A stretch of DNA of 64,000 nucleotides from contig NC_063020.1 of assembly GCF_020509005.1 (NCBI RefSeq), positions 1,550,001 through 1,614,000 of the forward strand, given 5' to 3'. The position numbers were made by a program, and so were the translations under genes. The stretch comes from Fulvia fulva. Its lineage: Eukaryota > Ascomycota > Dothideomycetes > Mycosphaerellales > Mycosphaerellaceae. The notes beneath the pieces are model-generated. The model ran no database searches. It saw nothing but the letters and a program-made list of their open reading frames with translations, and was not told the DNA's origin. Positions 1 through 12,600 of this stretch are shown one piece after another. The stretch's first letter is position 1. Every line of letters begins with the position of its first letter.

Positions 1-1639
1 GGTATAGGCGGTCTGTTTCGTAGAAGCTCTCGTCTAGGGTAGTACACCCTTCGATAACGTCCTATATATTATATAGTCGACGGTCGACTTCGCGGTTACC
101 GAAGGTCTTAATAAAGTACTTACGGTTTAGTTAGTTACGGAATAGTATAAGCTCGGTCTTATCGCTCTATTCTATCTAGGCACGTAGCTTTGAATAGCGA
201 GCGTAGAAGGCTACGAAGGTCTCGCCCTACTCTTACTTATAGGTAGCGATGTTAACTATAGCCTTAGTTCCTTCGTTACGGGTGCTATACTAGCGTATTA
301 TCTAATCTAATAGTTCTTCGCCCGTCTTAAACTTATTAAAGGACTATTGCCCTAGTATAGGGATCCTTAGCTTAATACTTCGCTAGGGATCTCCTTAGGT
401 CTATCCGTATACGAAGCGTAGACTATCTACTTCTATACGGAAAGTAGCTATAGTTAACTTTAGGAGTACGCTACTATACTAGCTATCGAAATTCGGATCG
501 TTATCGTTCTTAAAGTGTCTAGGATCTAGCACGCCTTTCCTAATCTCTATACCGCGAGTTAGGGTGCGGTCGATAGTAAACAGGCGTTTAGAGAGGTCCG
601 TAAGTAGTGTCTATATACGACTAGAACGTAGTCTCGAGTCGCGGTTATCTAGGCGTAGGCGATTATCGCGGCGGTTATTACGTCTTCCGCTATTACTATT
701 ATTATCGTCATCTCTACTACTACTACCCCCGTCTCTACTAGTAGCTTTACGGTACTTACGTATTAGCTGCTCGAGTAAAGTCTTACGTAGGCGGGAACGA
801 GAGGGTCGGCGACTAGATCGGCCTCGATTGCCTCCTTCGTTCTATATAGTGCCTATAGCTTCGAGTCGAGCCTTTAAGTCATCGATCTCCTTCTATAGGG
901 CTAGGTTTTTTGCTTTAGCGTCCTACTTCTTTACCTCGGCATCCTATGCCTTCTTCTTCTCTTTCTCGTAGATCTTACTAAACTGCTTATACAAGTTATT
1001 AGCTTCCTTATACTTCTTCTCTACCTCTTACAACTTGGCTAGGTCGTAATCCTTCTTACTCTTAAGGTCCGCGGCCATTCTCTACGTTATAGCCTCTTCG
1101 CTTTATAGCATCTTATAGATACGGTCGTACTCGGTATATAGCGTAGTGTACTAGTCGTTCTAGACGGTATTAGCTCGCTCTATTATATCGAGTTGCTAGC
1201 CTTTAGTAATTATAGTATTGACTGCCTATAGCACTAGATCGTAGGTAGTCTTAAGGTATTAGGAAGCGAGGTTCGCGAGTTTATCTAGATCGACATTCTA
1301 GTATTCGGATACGAGGATATACTCTACCTCGTCGAGTAATAGATACACCTCGTCTAGTTCGTCGGGGTCGTTAGGGTTCTCTTCGAGCTTAAACTCGAAC
1401 AGTTCTATAAAGTTAATCTCGCTAGCTACTACTCGGTCGATAGCCTTCTAGTATACTTCGTTAATCTCTTACTATAACGCGATACTAGTATTAACTATAA
1501 CACGCCGGTTATCGTCCTATATCTAACTCTAAGGAAAAGAGGAGAGGTCGGGGAAAAGAGAGGTACGTTACTACTTGCCTTTACCCTTCTAATTAGGCTT
1601 CTAGGGTAGCGGTATACCGCTATCTATCTATAAGGTCAT
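1..1639 (-). pseudogene. RIP-degraded Gypsy gag, element 1 (partial)
   Basis: Read on the minus strand from an ATG at 1639, a long frame runs towards the window edge if the many TAG codons are read as former CAG. It carries an acidic Gag-like stretch (DPDELDEVYLLLDEVEYI) around 1300-1400. It lies just downstream of the LTR at 1718-2046, in the right order for 5' LTR then gag. CA/TG are nearly absent and TA is abundant, as RIP leaves behind. The frame is cut by the window start. Its counterpart at 2047-4215 has the same order of blocks. That this is Gag rather than another retroelement protein is inferred from position and acidic character; no zinc knuckle is visible here. Confidence 0.55.
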
Positions 1640-1717
1640 ATTGTCTAGGTTGTTCGGGGGAGGCGTAACGATGCCTATATCCTAACTATTTACTAACGCG
1701 CGACCACCTACTAATAA

Positions 1718-2046
1718 TGTCGCCGCGTTACGCTCTCTAGGTATCTACGCGTAATACGCCTTACCGTGTTCTAGGGTGTCGCGCTCTCGCGATTCGAGTT
1801 CTATCCTATTATTACGCGTCCCTTACCTAAATCCGTAATCTAGGTAGGGTAGTAGAACAAACTATAAGGGCGCGCGTACTATAGAGTCTAATTGAGATAG
1901 TTGTTGTTCTACGAAGCTACGAAAGAGGAGCGCGAGGCGCGGCGGGCTTATAAGGAAGCGCTAAGCCGCGCTAACCTAATACGGAAGGTCCGCGGTTTAG
2001 CCGGGCCGACGCTTCGGTAGTAAAGTAGCGCGGGTCGCCTATAACA
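1718..2046 (-). repeat. LTR of Gypsy element 1 (5' LTR, minus orientation)
   Basis: On the minus strand this segment starts TGTTATAGGCGACC and ends GGCGACA, giving the TG..CA ends of a 329-bp LTR. It contains CCTTATAAGCC as a TATA-like box followed by the block CGCGCCTCGCGCTCCTCTTTC. That block recurs in the LTR at 4265-4607 and, in similar form, in the plus-strand LTR at 7405, so the three belong to related families. The second copy of this LTR is outside the window or lost. Confidence 0.6.
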
Positions 2047-4215
2047 TTATACTATTATAGGTAGTACTATATAAGGGTATATATCCGGTAACTATAGTTC
2101 TAATATATAGGCCGATATCTTAAGTTCTCCGCTATAGTCCGTCTCTTATATTCTATACCTCTCGATCTTATACTCTTTCTAATTCTTATTCTAACTACTA
2201 TCTACTATACTTAGGTAGTAGCCCCGGCATTTCCCTACTCGGTAGCGAGGGCGCTCAAGTTTAGAGTTACGTTACGTAGTCGAGGTAGGCGGTAGTCGCC
2301 GTCGTAGCCGTATATCTCGTACTCGGGGTTACTAGTAATATATAGTCCGGTACGGTAACGGAAGTACTTACCCTACTTCTTTAGATCTTCGCGACCCTCG
2401 CGGTTAAGCGGTAGTAGATTCTAAAGGTATACTAGTAAGTCTTCCTTCTTCTTAATACCTAAGTACTATAGTAGGCGTTATACGATCGTACCGGTCGCGC
2501 TAGCTACGGTAGCTATAGTAGTTATTACGTTACTAGTAGGGCCTAGGTTTAAGTTGCCTCCTCCGCCGCTACTACGAGGGCGGTTATTATCCTACTAAGG
2601 GAATAGCTACTCGGTCTCGTAGAAGGTCTCGTCTAACTCGGTATACTCCTTAATAATATCCTATATACTATTTAGGTAACGGTTAACCTCTCGGTCGCCG
2701 AATATCTTAATAAAGTACTTACGGTTTAGGCGGTTACGGAAAAGTATTAGCTCGGTGTCCTCCCCCTAGTCTATCTAGGTACGTAACTTCGAGTAACGTA
2801 TAAAGAATGCGATAAAGGATTCCTTCTACTACTACTTATAGGTTATAATATCGACTATAGCCTTTATAGCTTCGTTCCGGGTGCCGTACTATCGCGTTAT
2901 CTAGTCTAGTAGCTCCTCGCCGGTACTAAACTCGTTATATAACTAATGTCCTAGGATAGCGATACGTAGCTTAATAGTAGTCTAGACTTTACTATTAGTC
3001 TATCTATATAGGAAGCGGAGGGCATCCTACTTAGTACGGAAGGTCGCTACTATAAGCTTTAGTAGGATACTCGTATACTAACTATCGAAAGATAGGTCGG
3101 TATCGTTCTTAAACTTCTTAGGATCTAGTACTCCCTTACCGATCTCTATACTACGCTCTAAGGTACGGTCGATATTAATAAGACGCTCGGCGAGGTCTAC
3201 TAGCGGTATCTATATACGATTAGTACGTCCTCCTCTAGTACGTACCGTCTCTTAGCGCTAGTTACGGCGGCGATTATCGCGGCCTCGATCCTTGTCCTTA
3301 TCGCTACGGCCTAGGCCGTCATCATTATCGTTATCTCTACTACTACCCCTACCGCCCCCGGTAGCGGCTTTATAATATATATGCTAAAGCTTCTCGAGGG
3401 AGGTCTCTCGCGGGTAAGAGCGCGAGCGTAACGGACTATAGCCTCGACGCCTATTACCGTTAGTAGTGTTGTCCTCTATAGCTTCGAGTCGAGTCTTTAA
3501 GTTATTAATCTCCTTCTATAACGCCTAGTTTATACTCTTAGTATCTTATGCCTTCTTCTTCTCCTTTTCGCTAAGATCGTGAAATTGTTTATATAGATTA
3601 TTAGCTTACTTATACTTGTCCTAGACCTCCTTTATCTTAGCTAGGTCTAGTACGTTCTTAAGATCCTATACTATCTTCTATAAGGCGGACTTCTCGGTTC
3701 TAAGTATCTAATAGATACGGTCGTATTTGGCGTAGAGGTTACGGTACTAGTCGTTCTAGAGGGCGTTTATACGTTATAAGACGTCGACTTACTCGGTAGC
3801 GGTCTACGCGGTATTAAATCCTCGTAGGATAAAGTCGTATAAAGTCTTAGGATAGTCTCGGACCAATTCGGCGAGGTCGTTCGCGTCGACGTTCTAGAAA
3901 TCGCTAGTAGCGATATATTCGGCTTCGTCGAGGGAGTAGTAAATAGGTAGTATATCGTCGCTACCCTTCTCCTAGTACTCCTTTAGCTCGTAGAGTTCTA
4001 TAAAGTCAATAGCGCCTCTCTATTCCCTATCGAGTACCTTCTCCTATACTATATCTAACTCCTACTAAAGAGCGACGCCGGTATTAATCGTAATACGCCG
4101 GTCGTTATCTTAAGTCTAGGGCTATAGAAAAGATAAGAGATCTAGGAAAAGAGATATACGCTTACCTAAGGGCTTTACCGGTAGTAGTATACCGTTCTAG
4201 GTCTATAAGTCCTAC
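2047..4215 (-). pseudogene. RIP-degraded Gypsy gag region, element 2
   Basis: This repeats the layout of element 1. The blocks around 2640-4170 match 1-1600 at about the same spacing, for example TAATAAAGTACTTACGGTTTAG near 2707 and the near-identical stretch near 108. On the minus strand, with TAG read as CAG, it gives the same acidic Gag-like sequence (for instance SLDEAEYIATSDFQNVDAND). Multiple stops make it non-functional. The 2047-2570 part has no counterpart in element 1 and is not identified. The abrupt edge at 2046/2047 suggests that element 1 inserted into, or was joined to, element 2. Confidence 0.5.
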
Positions 4216-4264
4216 TGACTCGTTATAGTGTAGTTGTTAACGCGACCTATCGCTATCGCTAAGG

Positions 4265-4607
4265 TCTTCGCGGCGTTAACTTCCCTAGGTATCTACGTAC
4301 TTAGCGCCTTACCGTGTTCTACTACCCGCTCGTAGTCGCGTGTTCTTTAGTTCTATAAGTCTGTTCCTATTGTTACGCGTCTCTTACCTAGATCCGTAAT
4401 CTAGGTAGGCTAGTAGAACAAACTATAAGGGCGCGCGTACTATAGGGTCCGGGAGAGATAGTTATTGTTCTACGAAGCTACGAAAGAGGAGCGCGAGGCG
4501 CGGCGAAGTTATAAAGTAAAGCCAAGCCGCGCTAACCCGATACGGAAGGTCCGCGGTTTAGCCGGGCCGACGTAGCTATAGTAGGGGGTCGCGGGCTACC
4601 CGTAATA
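4265..4607 (-). repeat. LTR of Gypsy element 2 (approximate limits)
   Basis: The segment aligns along its length with the LTR at 1718-2046. Shared blocks are ACGCGTC near 4376, ATCCGTAATCTAGGTAGG near 4391 and GTCCGCGGTTTAGCCGGGCC near 4550. On the minus strand it would begin TATTACGGGTAGCCC, read as a RIP-altered TGTTACGG start. The inner border near 4265 is approximate because that end is more diverged. Confidence 0.5.
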
Positions 4608-7386
4608 AAGCGATACGTAAATAGGGGACTCCTACTAACGTAAAAGACATCCTTACGTTTAATAGATTCTTAGGCTTCTATCGACGCTTTATTAAGGACT
4701 ATAGTAAGATAGTTCTGCCTATAGTAAAGCTAACTAAGAAGGATAACCCCTAGTACTAGATAAACGAATATTAGAATACGTTCGAAGGACTAAAGTAAGT
4801 ATTTACCGACGCTAAGGGAATAGTACTAGCGATGTTTACCCCCGGGAGACGTACCGTCTTAGAGACTAACGTAAGCGACTTTATAACCGTAGTAGTCCTA
4901 TCGTAATATAACGAGGATAATATCCTCCGCCCTATTATATACCTATCGAAAAAGATGAGCCCGTAGGAGTATAACTACGGTATCTACGACAAGGAGTTAC
5001 TCGTAATCGTTAAGGCGTTTAAGGAATAGAAGCTAGAACTAATAGCCGGCGATATCGATAAACTAGACTTCGAGAACTTTACCGACCTAAGCGGCTATAC
5101 TATACTCGTCTATAGCGACTATAAGAACTTAGAATACTTTATAATATCTAAGTAGCTAAATAGACGCTAAGCTAGGTAGGCCGAGTTCTTATTACAGTTC
5201 TTCTTTAAGATCGTATACCGACTAGGAGTATAAGGAGCGAAGCTAGACAGCCTTACTCGACGTTCCTAAGACGCTATCTTATATAACAAGTTAGATCCGC
5301 GTTATACTTAATAGGATAGGGTACTACTAAAACTAGAACACTTCCTATCGGTTAGCGTAAGCTAGATCCTAAGACTATCCGTATCTAAAGTAGAAGGAGT
5401 AGTTATAGACGAAGCCCTAGTAGTAGATATTAGTAAGTTATACGAATAAGATAACGTAGTCGAAGCTACTACCTAACTCGCGGTAGGAGAACTACTAAAA
5501 CTACTCCGAAAGAACAAGATAGATAATAAGTACGTAATACTAGTCGATAGTATAATATATATCAAAAACCGACATAGCGGGTATAGCCTCTTCGTTCTAC
5601 CTATAGAGGATAAGGAGAACACTGTCTATATACGTATAGTCAAAGCCTTTTACGATATACCGGTAGCCGGACACCTAGGTAAGACTACTACGAGTAGGCT
5701 CGTATTACGATATTATATATAGCTAAGGATGACCCGTTTTATTAGATCTTTCGTACGCGCCTACCTAATATATCGTAATAGCCGTAGTATTAACGAACTA
5801 TAGCACGGACTTTTAGCCCTACTACCTATCCCCTTCGATACTTAGGATAACGTCGCTATAGACTTCGTTATCGACTTGCCTAGAGCGAAGTATACGGCCG
5901 ACGGTCAATAGTATAAGAATGCGCTTACGGTAACTAATAGACTAGGTAAGGAGCGCTACTATATTCTAGTTCTCGAAATGATAGCTAAATACATCGCCTA
6001 CGTCTATATTAAGTACATCTTCTTACGCTACGGATTGCTAAAGACGATTATATCGGACCGCGGACCTTAATAGATTTTAGCCTTTTAGGGATGCCTTTAT
6101 AAACTACTATTTAAGCGTAAGATCTCTACTAGGTATTATCCTAAGACCGATAGACAGAGCGAGAATACGAATAAGATAATAGACCAATATCTACGCGCAT
6201 TTATTAGCTATATACAAGATGACTAGCCGGACTAGTTACCGCTCGTAGAATTTATAGCTAACGACTATATCTCTAAAACGACTAGTATAAGCCCCTTTAT
6301 AGCTAATATTAGTAAGAATCCGAGATACGCGGATATAGAGCTTAACCTACCTATATAGCTACTCCTATATAAATAACGCCTAGACGCGGAATTAGTAAAT
6401 ACCTTCGTATAGCGTATAATAGAGCTTCGCTATAAACTAAGAGACTCGATAGAGATAGTATAAGCGTCGTAAGCCGAGTACGCGAATAAATACCGTACGA
6501 TCGTACTACGATACGAAGTAGGTAATATAGTATGCCTTAGTACTCGTAACTAGCGTACTAAGCGCCCGTTAAAGAAACTTAACTACCGCTATACCGGACC
6601 TTATACGATTACTAAAGTACTACTATATAATACGTATCGCCTAGATTTACCGCGATCGCTAAGCAACTTATATAACGGCTTCTACGCTAACCTACTAATA
6701 CCGGTATACAAACCGATACTAGGCTAAGTATAACTACTACTAGCGTCTATAAAGGTAGAAGACGATAATAGCGACATAAGTACGTATTAGTTACTAGATA
6801 CGATACTAGATATAAAGAGTATACTACCGCCGGGACTAGCGCTACGTAGTAGAAGGAAGGAGAGACGATACGAGTATCTAGTATAATAGGTTAGTTATAG
6901 TAAGCCTACTTAGGAGCCCGCTAAGGAGTTAATAGATACTACCGCCGCCTCTATCGCGGACTTTTACTATAACTATCCTACGAAGGACAGGCCAGCCGGC
7001 TTTATACTACTACTAGGGTAGATTCCGAACGAGGATACACCTAAAGACGTTATAATTAGCGATACTATAAGCGCTTTATTAATAGCTACGTCTAACCTAG
7101 TAACTATAGGAGGACTACGTATACTAATTACGTAGGTGCCTATAGCTCTACTACCGGTTAAGAGCTACGAGCCTAAGACTAGTATAAGTAAAGACCCGTA
7201 GGCGGCTACTTTAAGTAAGATGACCGACGGTTAGCTACCGCGGAGGATATAATAATACCGACCGAGGTAGTAACGACGACACGATAGCGGATAGAATAGA
7301 TAATAGAAGTGATAGAAATGACGATATAGAGGATGACACTACTTTCGTAGTAGCGATAATACGAGCTTAAGGGACTGAGCGCGATT
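4608..7386 (+). pseudogene. 5'-truncated, RIP-degraded Gypsy pol
   Basis: The plus strand reads, with TAG/TAA interruptions, as the second half of a Ty3/Gypsy Pol. It starts at the RT connection motif [17 protein letters not shown] (about 4660-4710), followed by RNase H with LSKKMSPEEYNYGIYDKELL (about 4945-5000). The integrase follows, with a zinc-finger region ending ACLICRN (about 5760), the core start VAIDFVIDLP (about 5850) and a SDRGP-like motif near 6055. A C-terminal block KLNYRYTGPYTI lies near 6580. Protease and the RT fingers and palm are missing, cut at the junction with LTR 2. Stops at many former CAG/CAA/TGG positions show RIP. It is followed by a polypurine tract and a 3' LTR. 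Confidence 0.8.
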
Positions 7387-7387
7387 T

Positions 7388-7404
7388 TGAAGGGGGGGGG
7401 GTAG
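7388..7404 (+). other. Polypurine tract of the plus-strand Gypsy remnant
   Basis: A run of ten G residues preceded by GAA lies immediately before TGTTACGG at 7405. This is the expected plus-strand primer position directly upstream of a 3' LTR. Confidence 0.6.
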
Positions 7405-7545
7405 TGTTACGGCCCTAGGCCTAGTAAATAGTCAGCTAGTATATAGGTCACGCGACCGCGCGTTACTAGCGCGCCTCGGCTATATATAACCTCGGCGCAC
7501 CTCGCGCTCCTCTTTCCTACGTACCTAGCTACTTTGTATTAATAC
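7405..7545 (+). repeat. 3' LTR of the plus-strand Gypsy remnant (right limit uncertain)
   Basis: It begins TGTTACGGCC next to the polypurine tract, has a TATATATAACC TATA-like box and then GCACCTCGCGCTCCTCTTTCCTAC. The last block resembles the minus-strand LTRs at 1718-2046 and 4265-4607. The 3' border is not clear because the sequence passes into another AT-rich repeat. Confidence 0.5.
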
Positions 7546-7707
7546 GATTATGAACCGTTATATTAACTTTAGTATAGTAATTAGAATGTTATCTATATAT
7601 AAGAGGATTATAATCTCCCTCTTCTTATAGATAAGTAGGTATAGATCTACTTCTAACTATATAAATTCAATCTCTCTAAGCTTTAATATATAGAGTTGAT
7701 TCTAATC
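7545..7707 (-). repeat. Possible solo LTR of a different family
   Basis: On the minus strand the segment starts near GATTAGAATCAACTCTATATA and ends near TATAACGGTTCATAATC. This is an AT-rich layout resembling fungal LTRs with a TGTTAGAATC start, with RIP changes. It interrupts the Copia reverse-transcriptase frame at about 7707, just after the conserved region KSLYRLK. The call rests on layout only; no second copy is in the window. Confidence 0.3.
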
Positions 7708-8148
7708 TCTAGCTACTTACTTAAGTCTATATAAGCTTTTAAGAATTTTGAACACTATGTTTAGTAGAAGCTCAACTCCTAGTAGTAGTAATATAAAGAT
7801 GTCTTTATAGAGGGTGCTTTCTATAAATGTATTGTTCATATCTACTTAGTAAAGATAAAGATCCTTCTTATATATAATAGCTATAAACGGCCTAAGGGTG
7901 TCCTATCTTACTATAGGTATAAATGTCTCTATAAAGTTAACACTAAACTTCTATAAGAAGCCCCTTATAACTAGTCTAGCCTTGAATTTTTTAATAGCTC
8001 TACTAATACTTCTCTTAATATTAAAGACCTATCTTAATGTAACTAGATTTGCTCCTTTTAGTAGAACAGAATTTTCCTAGGTGTTATTACTCTATAGAGC
8101 ATCTAGTTCCTTTTAGATTAATTCCTTCTAAAGATGTCCCTATTTCTT
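7708..8148 (-). pseudogene. Copia (Ty1-type) reverse transcriptase fragment, part 1
   Basis: The minus strand reads as the N-terminal half of a Ty1/Copia RT. In order it shows QKELDALYRVIT, then KARLVIRGFLQKFSVNFIETFIPIVR, a VDMNNTFI motif matching the usual D-V-x-x-A-F, and FKILKSLYRLK. TAG and TAA replace some expected residues. The frame continues across the LINE at 8162-13136: the upstream part of the same protein is at 13150-13637, and the two join through the 13-bp duplicated target. This is among the oldest layers of the nest, since a LINE and probably an LTR have landed in it. Confidence 0.75.
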
Positions 8149-8161
8149 ATTATTTATAGTA
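8149..8161. repeat. 13-bp target-site duplication, left copy
   Basis: ATTATTTATAGTA occurs here and again at 13137-13149, exactly flanking the LINE. The bases beyond it differ on each side (G at 8162, T at 13150). The duplicated bases are part of the Copia RT coding frame. Confidence 0.85.
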
Positions 8162-8499
8162 GATGTTCGTAAGATCATCGATCTCTGCGCCAAAACACGA
8201 CACATTCGAAAGCTCTTATCAAGGCCATTCTAACGATATAAAAAGCAGGCCACTGCCCCTAGGACTAAGGGAGTTCTACCTCATTCAATCTGGACAGCTT
8301 GAAGCTCTCTTCACCCTGTTTCTTCAGCTCCAAACGCCGCGGAGGTGCCTAGCTACACTAGGCAACTCCTAGGCAATAGTAGCCTAGGCTACGGTACTAA
8401 CGGCGCCTACGGCCCTATAGGCGAAGCCCCCCTAAGACAACTGGTAGCAACTTATAGAGGACGTAAAAAGCATAGAAACTAACGATTAGCTCCCTTACC

Positions 8500-9660
8500 G
8501 GTCTCTATAGGTAATGATCACTCAGCTACGCACGGCGCTTGTACTATCGTATTACCGAGGGCAATAAGAAATGAGGACGACGTCCTAGGCGATTAGTAAG
8601 GCCACCCGGAATCAACACCCCTATAGCTAGGCATCGGTCGCGGCATCGATACTAGGCCCCCGCCTAACGTACGATGTAGTTACGATCCGCATTATAGCAA
8701 AGGAAGACTAGGCCGAAGTTACGAAGCTATCGAATAAGGAGCTCGCCTAACGAATCAACTAACTAGGGGTGGTCGTAGTGAACTAATAGTCTAACGGCAC
8801 TCTATAGATCTATACTAGCTCTACTACTACTAGGAGGCACCTAGAGGCATAGCCACAGTGGGCATCTAAGGTTACGGCATTAGCGAAGGTCTTAACGAAA
8901 CAATTCACGATCCTAGTCTACGACATACCTAAGGAGTTTGACCTAACTAACTAGGGTCACCTACGCGCTCTCTAAGAGGACAACCCGGTCACTCTTAACT
9001 CTCTAATCTAGAAGGCGACTTGGCTCTATAGGAAATGGCTAGAAGGCAAGAAGGCCTCGGCGCTAATAGTATAGCTATAAGACGCGAAAGCGGCGGATCT
9101 AGCGATAGAACAAGGCCTAGTCTAGCAATATAGCCTCAAGATAGTAGAAAAGCACTCCTTATCCTTTCGTGTCCTCTAATGCTTCAAATGCTAACAGTAT
9201 AGACACCAAACCTATACGTGCACAAACAAGTAGGCCTACTCGAACTGTATAGGAGACTATATATCTAGGGACTGTATATCGACTACGAGACGGTACGCGA
9301 ACTGTCCGGGGCACCACCTATCGTATAGTACGGAATGCCTATAGCGGAAACTAGCGAAAAACAAGGCAATCACAAACAGAACCGTCGCCCTAAGATTCTA
9401 CGGCGACCGTAAGGCTAGCCTATACCGGAACTAACTAGCGGCGGTCGGGCACAAGCGCCCTAGGGCCGAGAACGATATAAAGGATACGTAGCCTAGGGCG
9501 TACGGGAGGCCACGTGCTCTACTAGCTACGGCGAGGGAATCTAACCAGGCCCGGCTCCCCTTTAGTACATAGCCGATAGGCGTAGACTAGGACGTATAGG
9601 GCAGTAGGACATAGGACGATATAGAGGAAATGATTGTCGATGCCGATGACTAGCCTCGAC
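8500..9660 (+). pseudogene. LINE A ORF1 (Gag-like, zinc knuckles)
   Basis: Between 9180 and 9347 the plus strand reads CFKC, then C-x5-Y/C-x2-C and C-P-G-H-H...C. This is the run of CCHC zinc knuckles found near the C-terminus of Tad1-type ORF1 nucleic-acid-binding proteins. Stops occur at positions where CAG or CAA would be expected. The N-terminal limit is approximate. Upstream residues are charged and not recognisable. Confidence 0.55.
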
Positions 9661-9672
9661 ACGCTTAGCATC

Positions 9673-12600
9673 ATCTAGTATAACGTTAACTATAGTAAGG
9701 ATATAGTCTAGAACCATTTCCTATACGAGGCGGACCCGCGCGTCTACCATATCCTTACAATCTAGGAGCTATAGATTAACCCGCACTATAAGAGACTAAC
9801 GACCTACAAGTCACTAGGCTATACGACATGCCTACGAGGCGACGGCAGACCCCGTACGTGCTTCTATGTCAGCAAGGACATACTAGAATCCGACTAGGAG
9901 GTAGTGTACTACGTAGACGAAGAAGGCGGGGGCGATATTACCTCCCCCTACGTAGGTAGCACCTAGATACACAACCTATATATGCAACCGCTAGCCTCGA
10001 GGTCTAGCCGCGACCTAGGGGTCTGCAGATACCTAGACAGTGCGCTTAAGAGACAAGGGTGCTATATCGTAGTAGGAGACTTTAACATATACCACCCTTC
10101 CTAGGAAAGCCTTATGCAGCCGTACCCTATAGCCGACGAAGTACTCGACTTGATAGCGAGCAACGTAATTGCCCTTAATACCCCGAAGGACCTAGGCACC
10201 TGGAAGAGAGGGGGACTCTAAGGCACGATCGACCTCTCCTAGATCTTAGATAGCCACTACTATACGGTAACCTACTATAGGATCGAATATGAACTCGAGG
10301 CGTCGTTAGACTATATGCTAGTCAGGACCTCTATTACGACATAGATACAACGTATACTAGCGAGAACCCCTAAGCCAAACTAGGGAAAGGCCCACTAGGC
10401 CAATATCTAGGCGTACCTCGATGACTCTAAGAGGCTAGTCTAGATCGCGTAGTAGCAATATAATAGTAAAGACGAGATAGACGAAGCAGTCTAGGGGTTG
10501 ACAGACGAAATAAGAAAAGCGACCTCACTTCACGTTCCGCTTGCCTAACTAACGACATGGTCCAAACTATACTAGACGCCGGAGTGCACTACGGTAGTAA
10601 GAGAAGCAAGGAGAGCCCGCCGGGTGTAGACGAGCAGCCATAGCGAGGAGGCCTAGAACGTATATAGGGAGGCATGCCAACAGAAGAAAGCCATAATACG
10701 GAGGGAGAAAGCAGTCGGCTAGAGGGCTATAGTAGAAGAAATCGCCGGCAAGCTAGAGAGGATGTAGAAGCTAGCGAAATGGGCCCGACAGGACCCTATA
10801 CAGGGCCCCTCCTTCTCTATCCTAGCGCTACAATCGCCTAGTGGCCCGGTTAGCGACCCCGAGGCCAAGGCGCGTCTACTAGCTAGCAAGTTCTTCCTAC
10901 CCCTAGTCGAGGCTGATCTAAGCGACATAAACAGCTCTACTCCCCTAGCCCCTAGCATCGCGGTCTAATAGGAGGTGTCCGAGGGAGAAGTTACCGCTAT
11001 GCTAAGGAAGTTGCCGGCGAAGAAAGCCCCGGGGCCGGATAGGATCCCAAACGAGCTACTAAGGAAGTGTAGAGATCAACTAGCCCTAGTAGTTGTAGCG
11101 ATCTTCAACGCCTGCCTACAGACCGGATACCACCCGATAGCTTTTAAACAATCGACGACAGTGGTCCTACGTAAGCCGTAGAAGGAAGACTATACGTAGG
11201 TGAAGTCGTACCGCCTAATTACGCTCCTTAACACTCTTAGGAAGGCGCTTAAGAAGCTAGTTATAACGAGACTCTCCGAGGCGGTAGAGGAACACTCCCT
11301 ACTCCCGGACACCTAGATAGGTGCGCGCCTATAGCGATCGACGCTATCCGCGATAGAACTTATCACCTCTTAGGTAAAGGCTATCTAGTATAAGAATAGG
11401 GACAAGGTGGCTTCCTTACTTAGCCTAGACATATCGGGAGCCTTCGACTACGTGTTATACCCGCGGCTACTCTACATCCTAAGGTCGAAGGGACTCCCTA
11501 AGTAGCTTGTTAACTTCGTACGGTCCTACCTCTAAAACCGTAGTACGTCGATCCTGGTCGGCTAGTACAGAAGCCCATTTCAAGCAGTCCACACTAGAAT
11601 CCCGCAAGGCTTAACGCTAGCACCTATTCTGTTCCTCTTCTTTATGGCGACGCTGCTCCCAGCCCTAGAATCCCAGAACACCGCTACGAGCGGCTTCGTA
11701 GACGACACAAACATCCTAGCGTGGTCTTCCTCGACTAAGGAGAACTGTAGGCTACTAGAAGAGAAGCACAAGATCTGCGAGGACTAGGCTAGGAGGCACG
11801 GGGCTCGGTTTGCCCTAGAAAAGTACAATCTGATACACTTTACGCGCCGGCCACGGTTCCACAATATGCAAGCTTCTATCTAGATATAGGGGCATACGAC
11901 TAACCCGGCAAATCAGCTTAGGATCCTCGGACTATAGGTGGACCCGGGGCTACGGTAGAGGAAGCACGTATAGGCAATATTACGGAAAGCTAAACAGAAT
12001 ATGGCATCATGCTAGAGGCTCACTACGTCTATATAGGGGGCGGACTTCCGGTAGTCACGACTTCTATATACGGCTATTATACGGCCAGTCCTTACCTATA
12101 GTAGCTAAGTGTGGTCCTTAGGCGAGAGGGCCTGCCTATCGAAGGGACTCGTCGCGCCGCTAGCGAAGATCCAAAACCAATGCCTAAGGAAGGTCACCGG
12201 GGCATATAAGTCGATACTAACGAGGATGCTTAAGCACGAGACCGCTATACCGCCGATCGACCTATACATCTAGGGACTACGGACCTCCTACTTAGGCAAG
12301 TCGGCATAGTACCTAGTACAGAAGGTCATCGCTAGTGCAGTCGCAAGGGCCCGCGAATCAGTACTAGCGCATAAGGGCATTCGACCCGGAAACGAGCCGA
12401 ACTACCGGGCAAGGGACGAACAGCTAGCAACACAATAGGAAGGTAAGAAATCGTTTATAGAGCAACTATAGAAAGAGAGGTGGAACAACTAGGTTGTAGG
12501 GCATAGTGGACGCCCTTAGCTAGCGGGACAACCTAAGGAATGGTCAGCTACAAAATCCGCGGTCAAGCACCCCCCGAAGCTCATCCACTACCGCCTTACG

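Noticed and set aside
564..971. 135-codon plus-strand frame, Arg/Leu/Ser-rich
   Set aside because: It is the antisense of the RIP-degraded gag on the minus strand; low-complexity composition and no motif.
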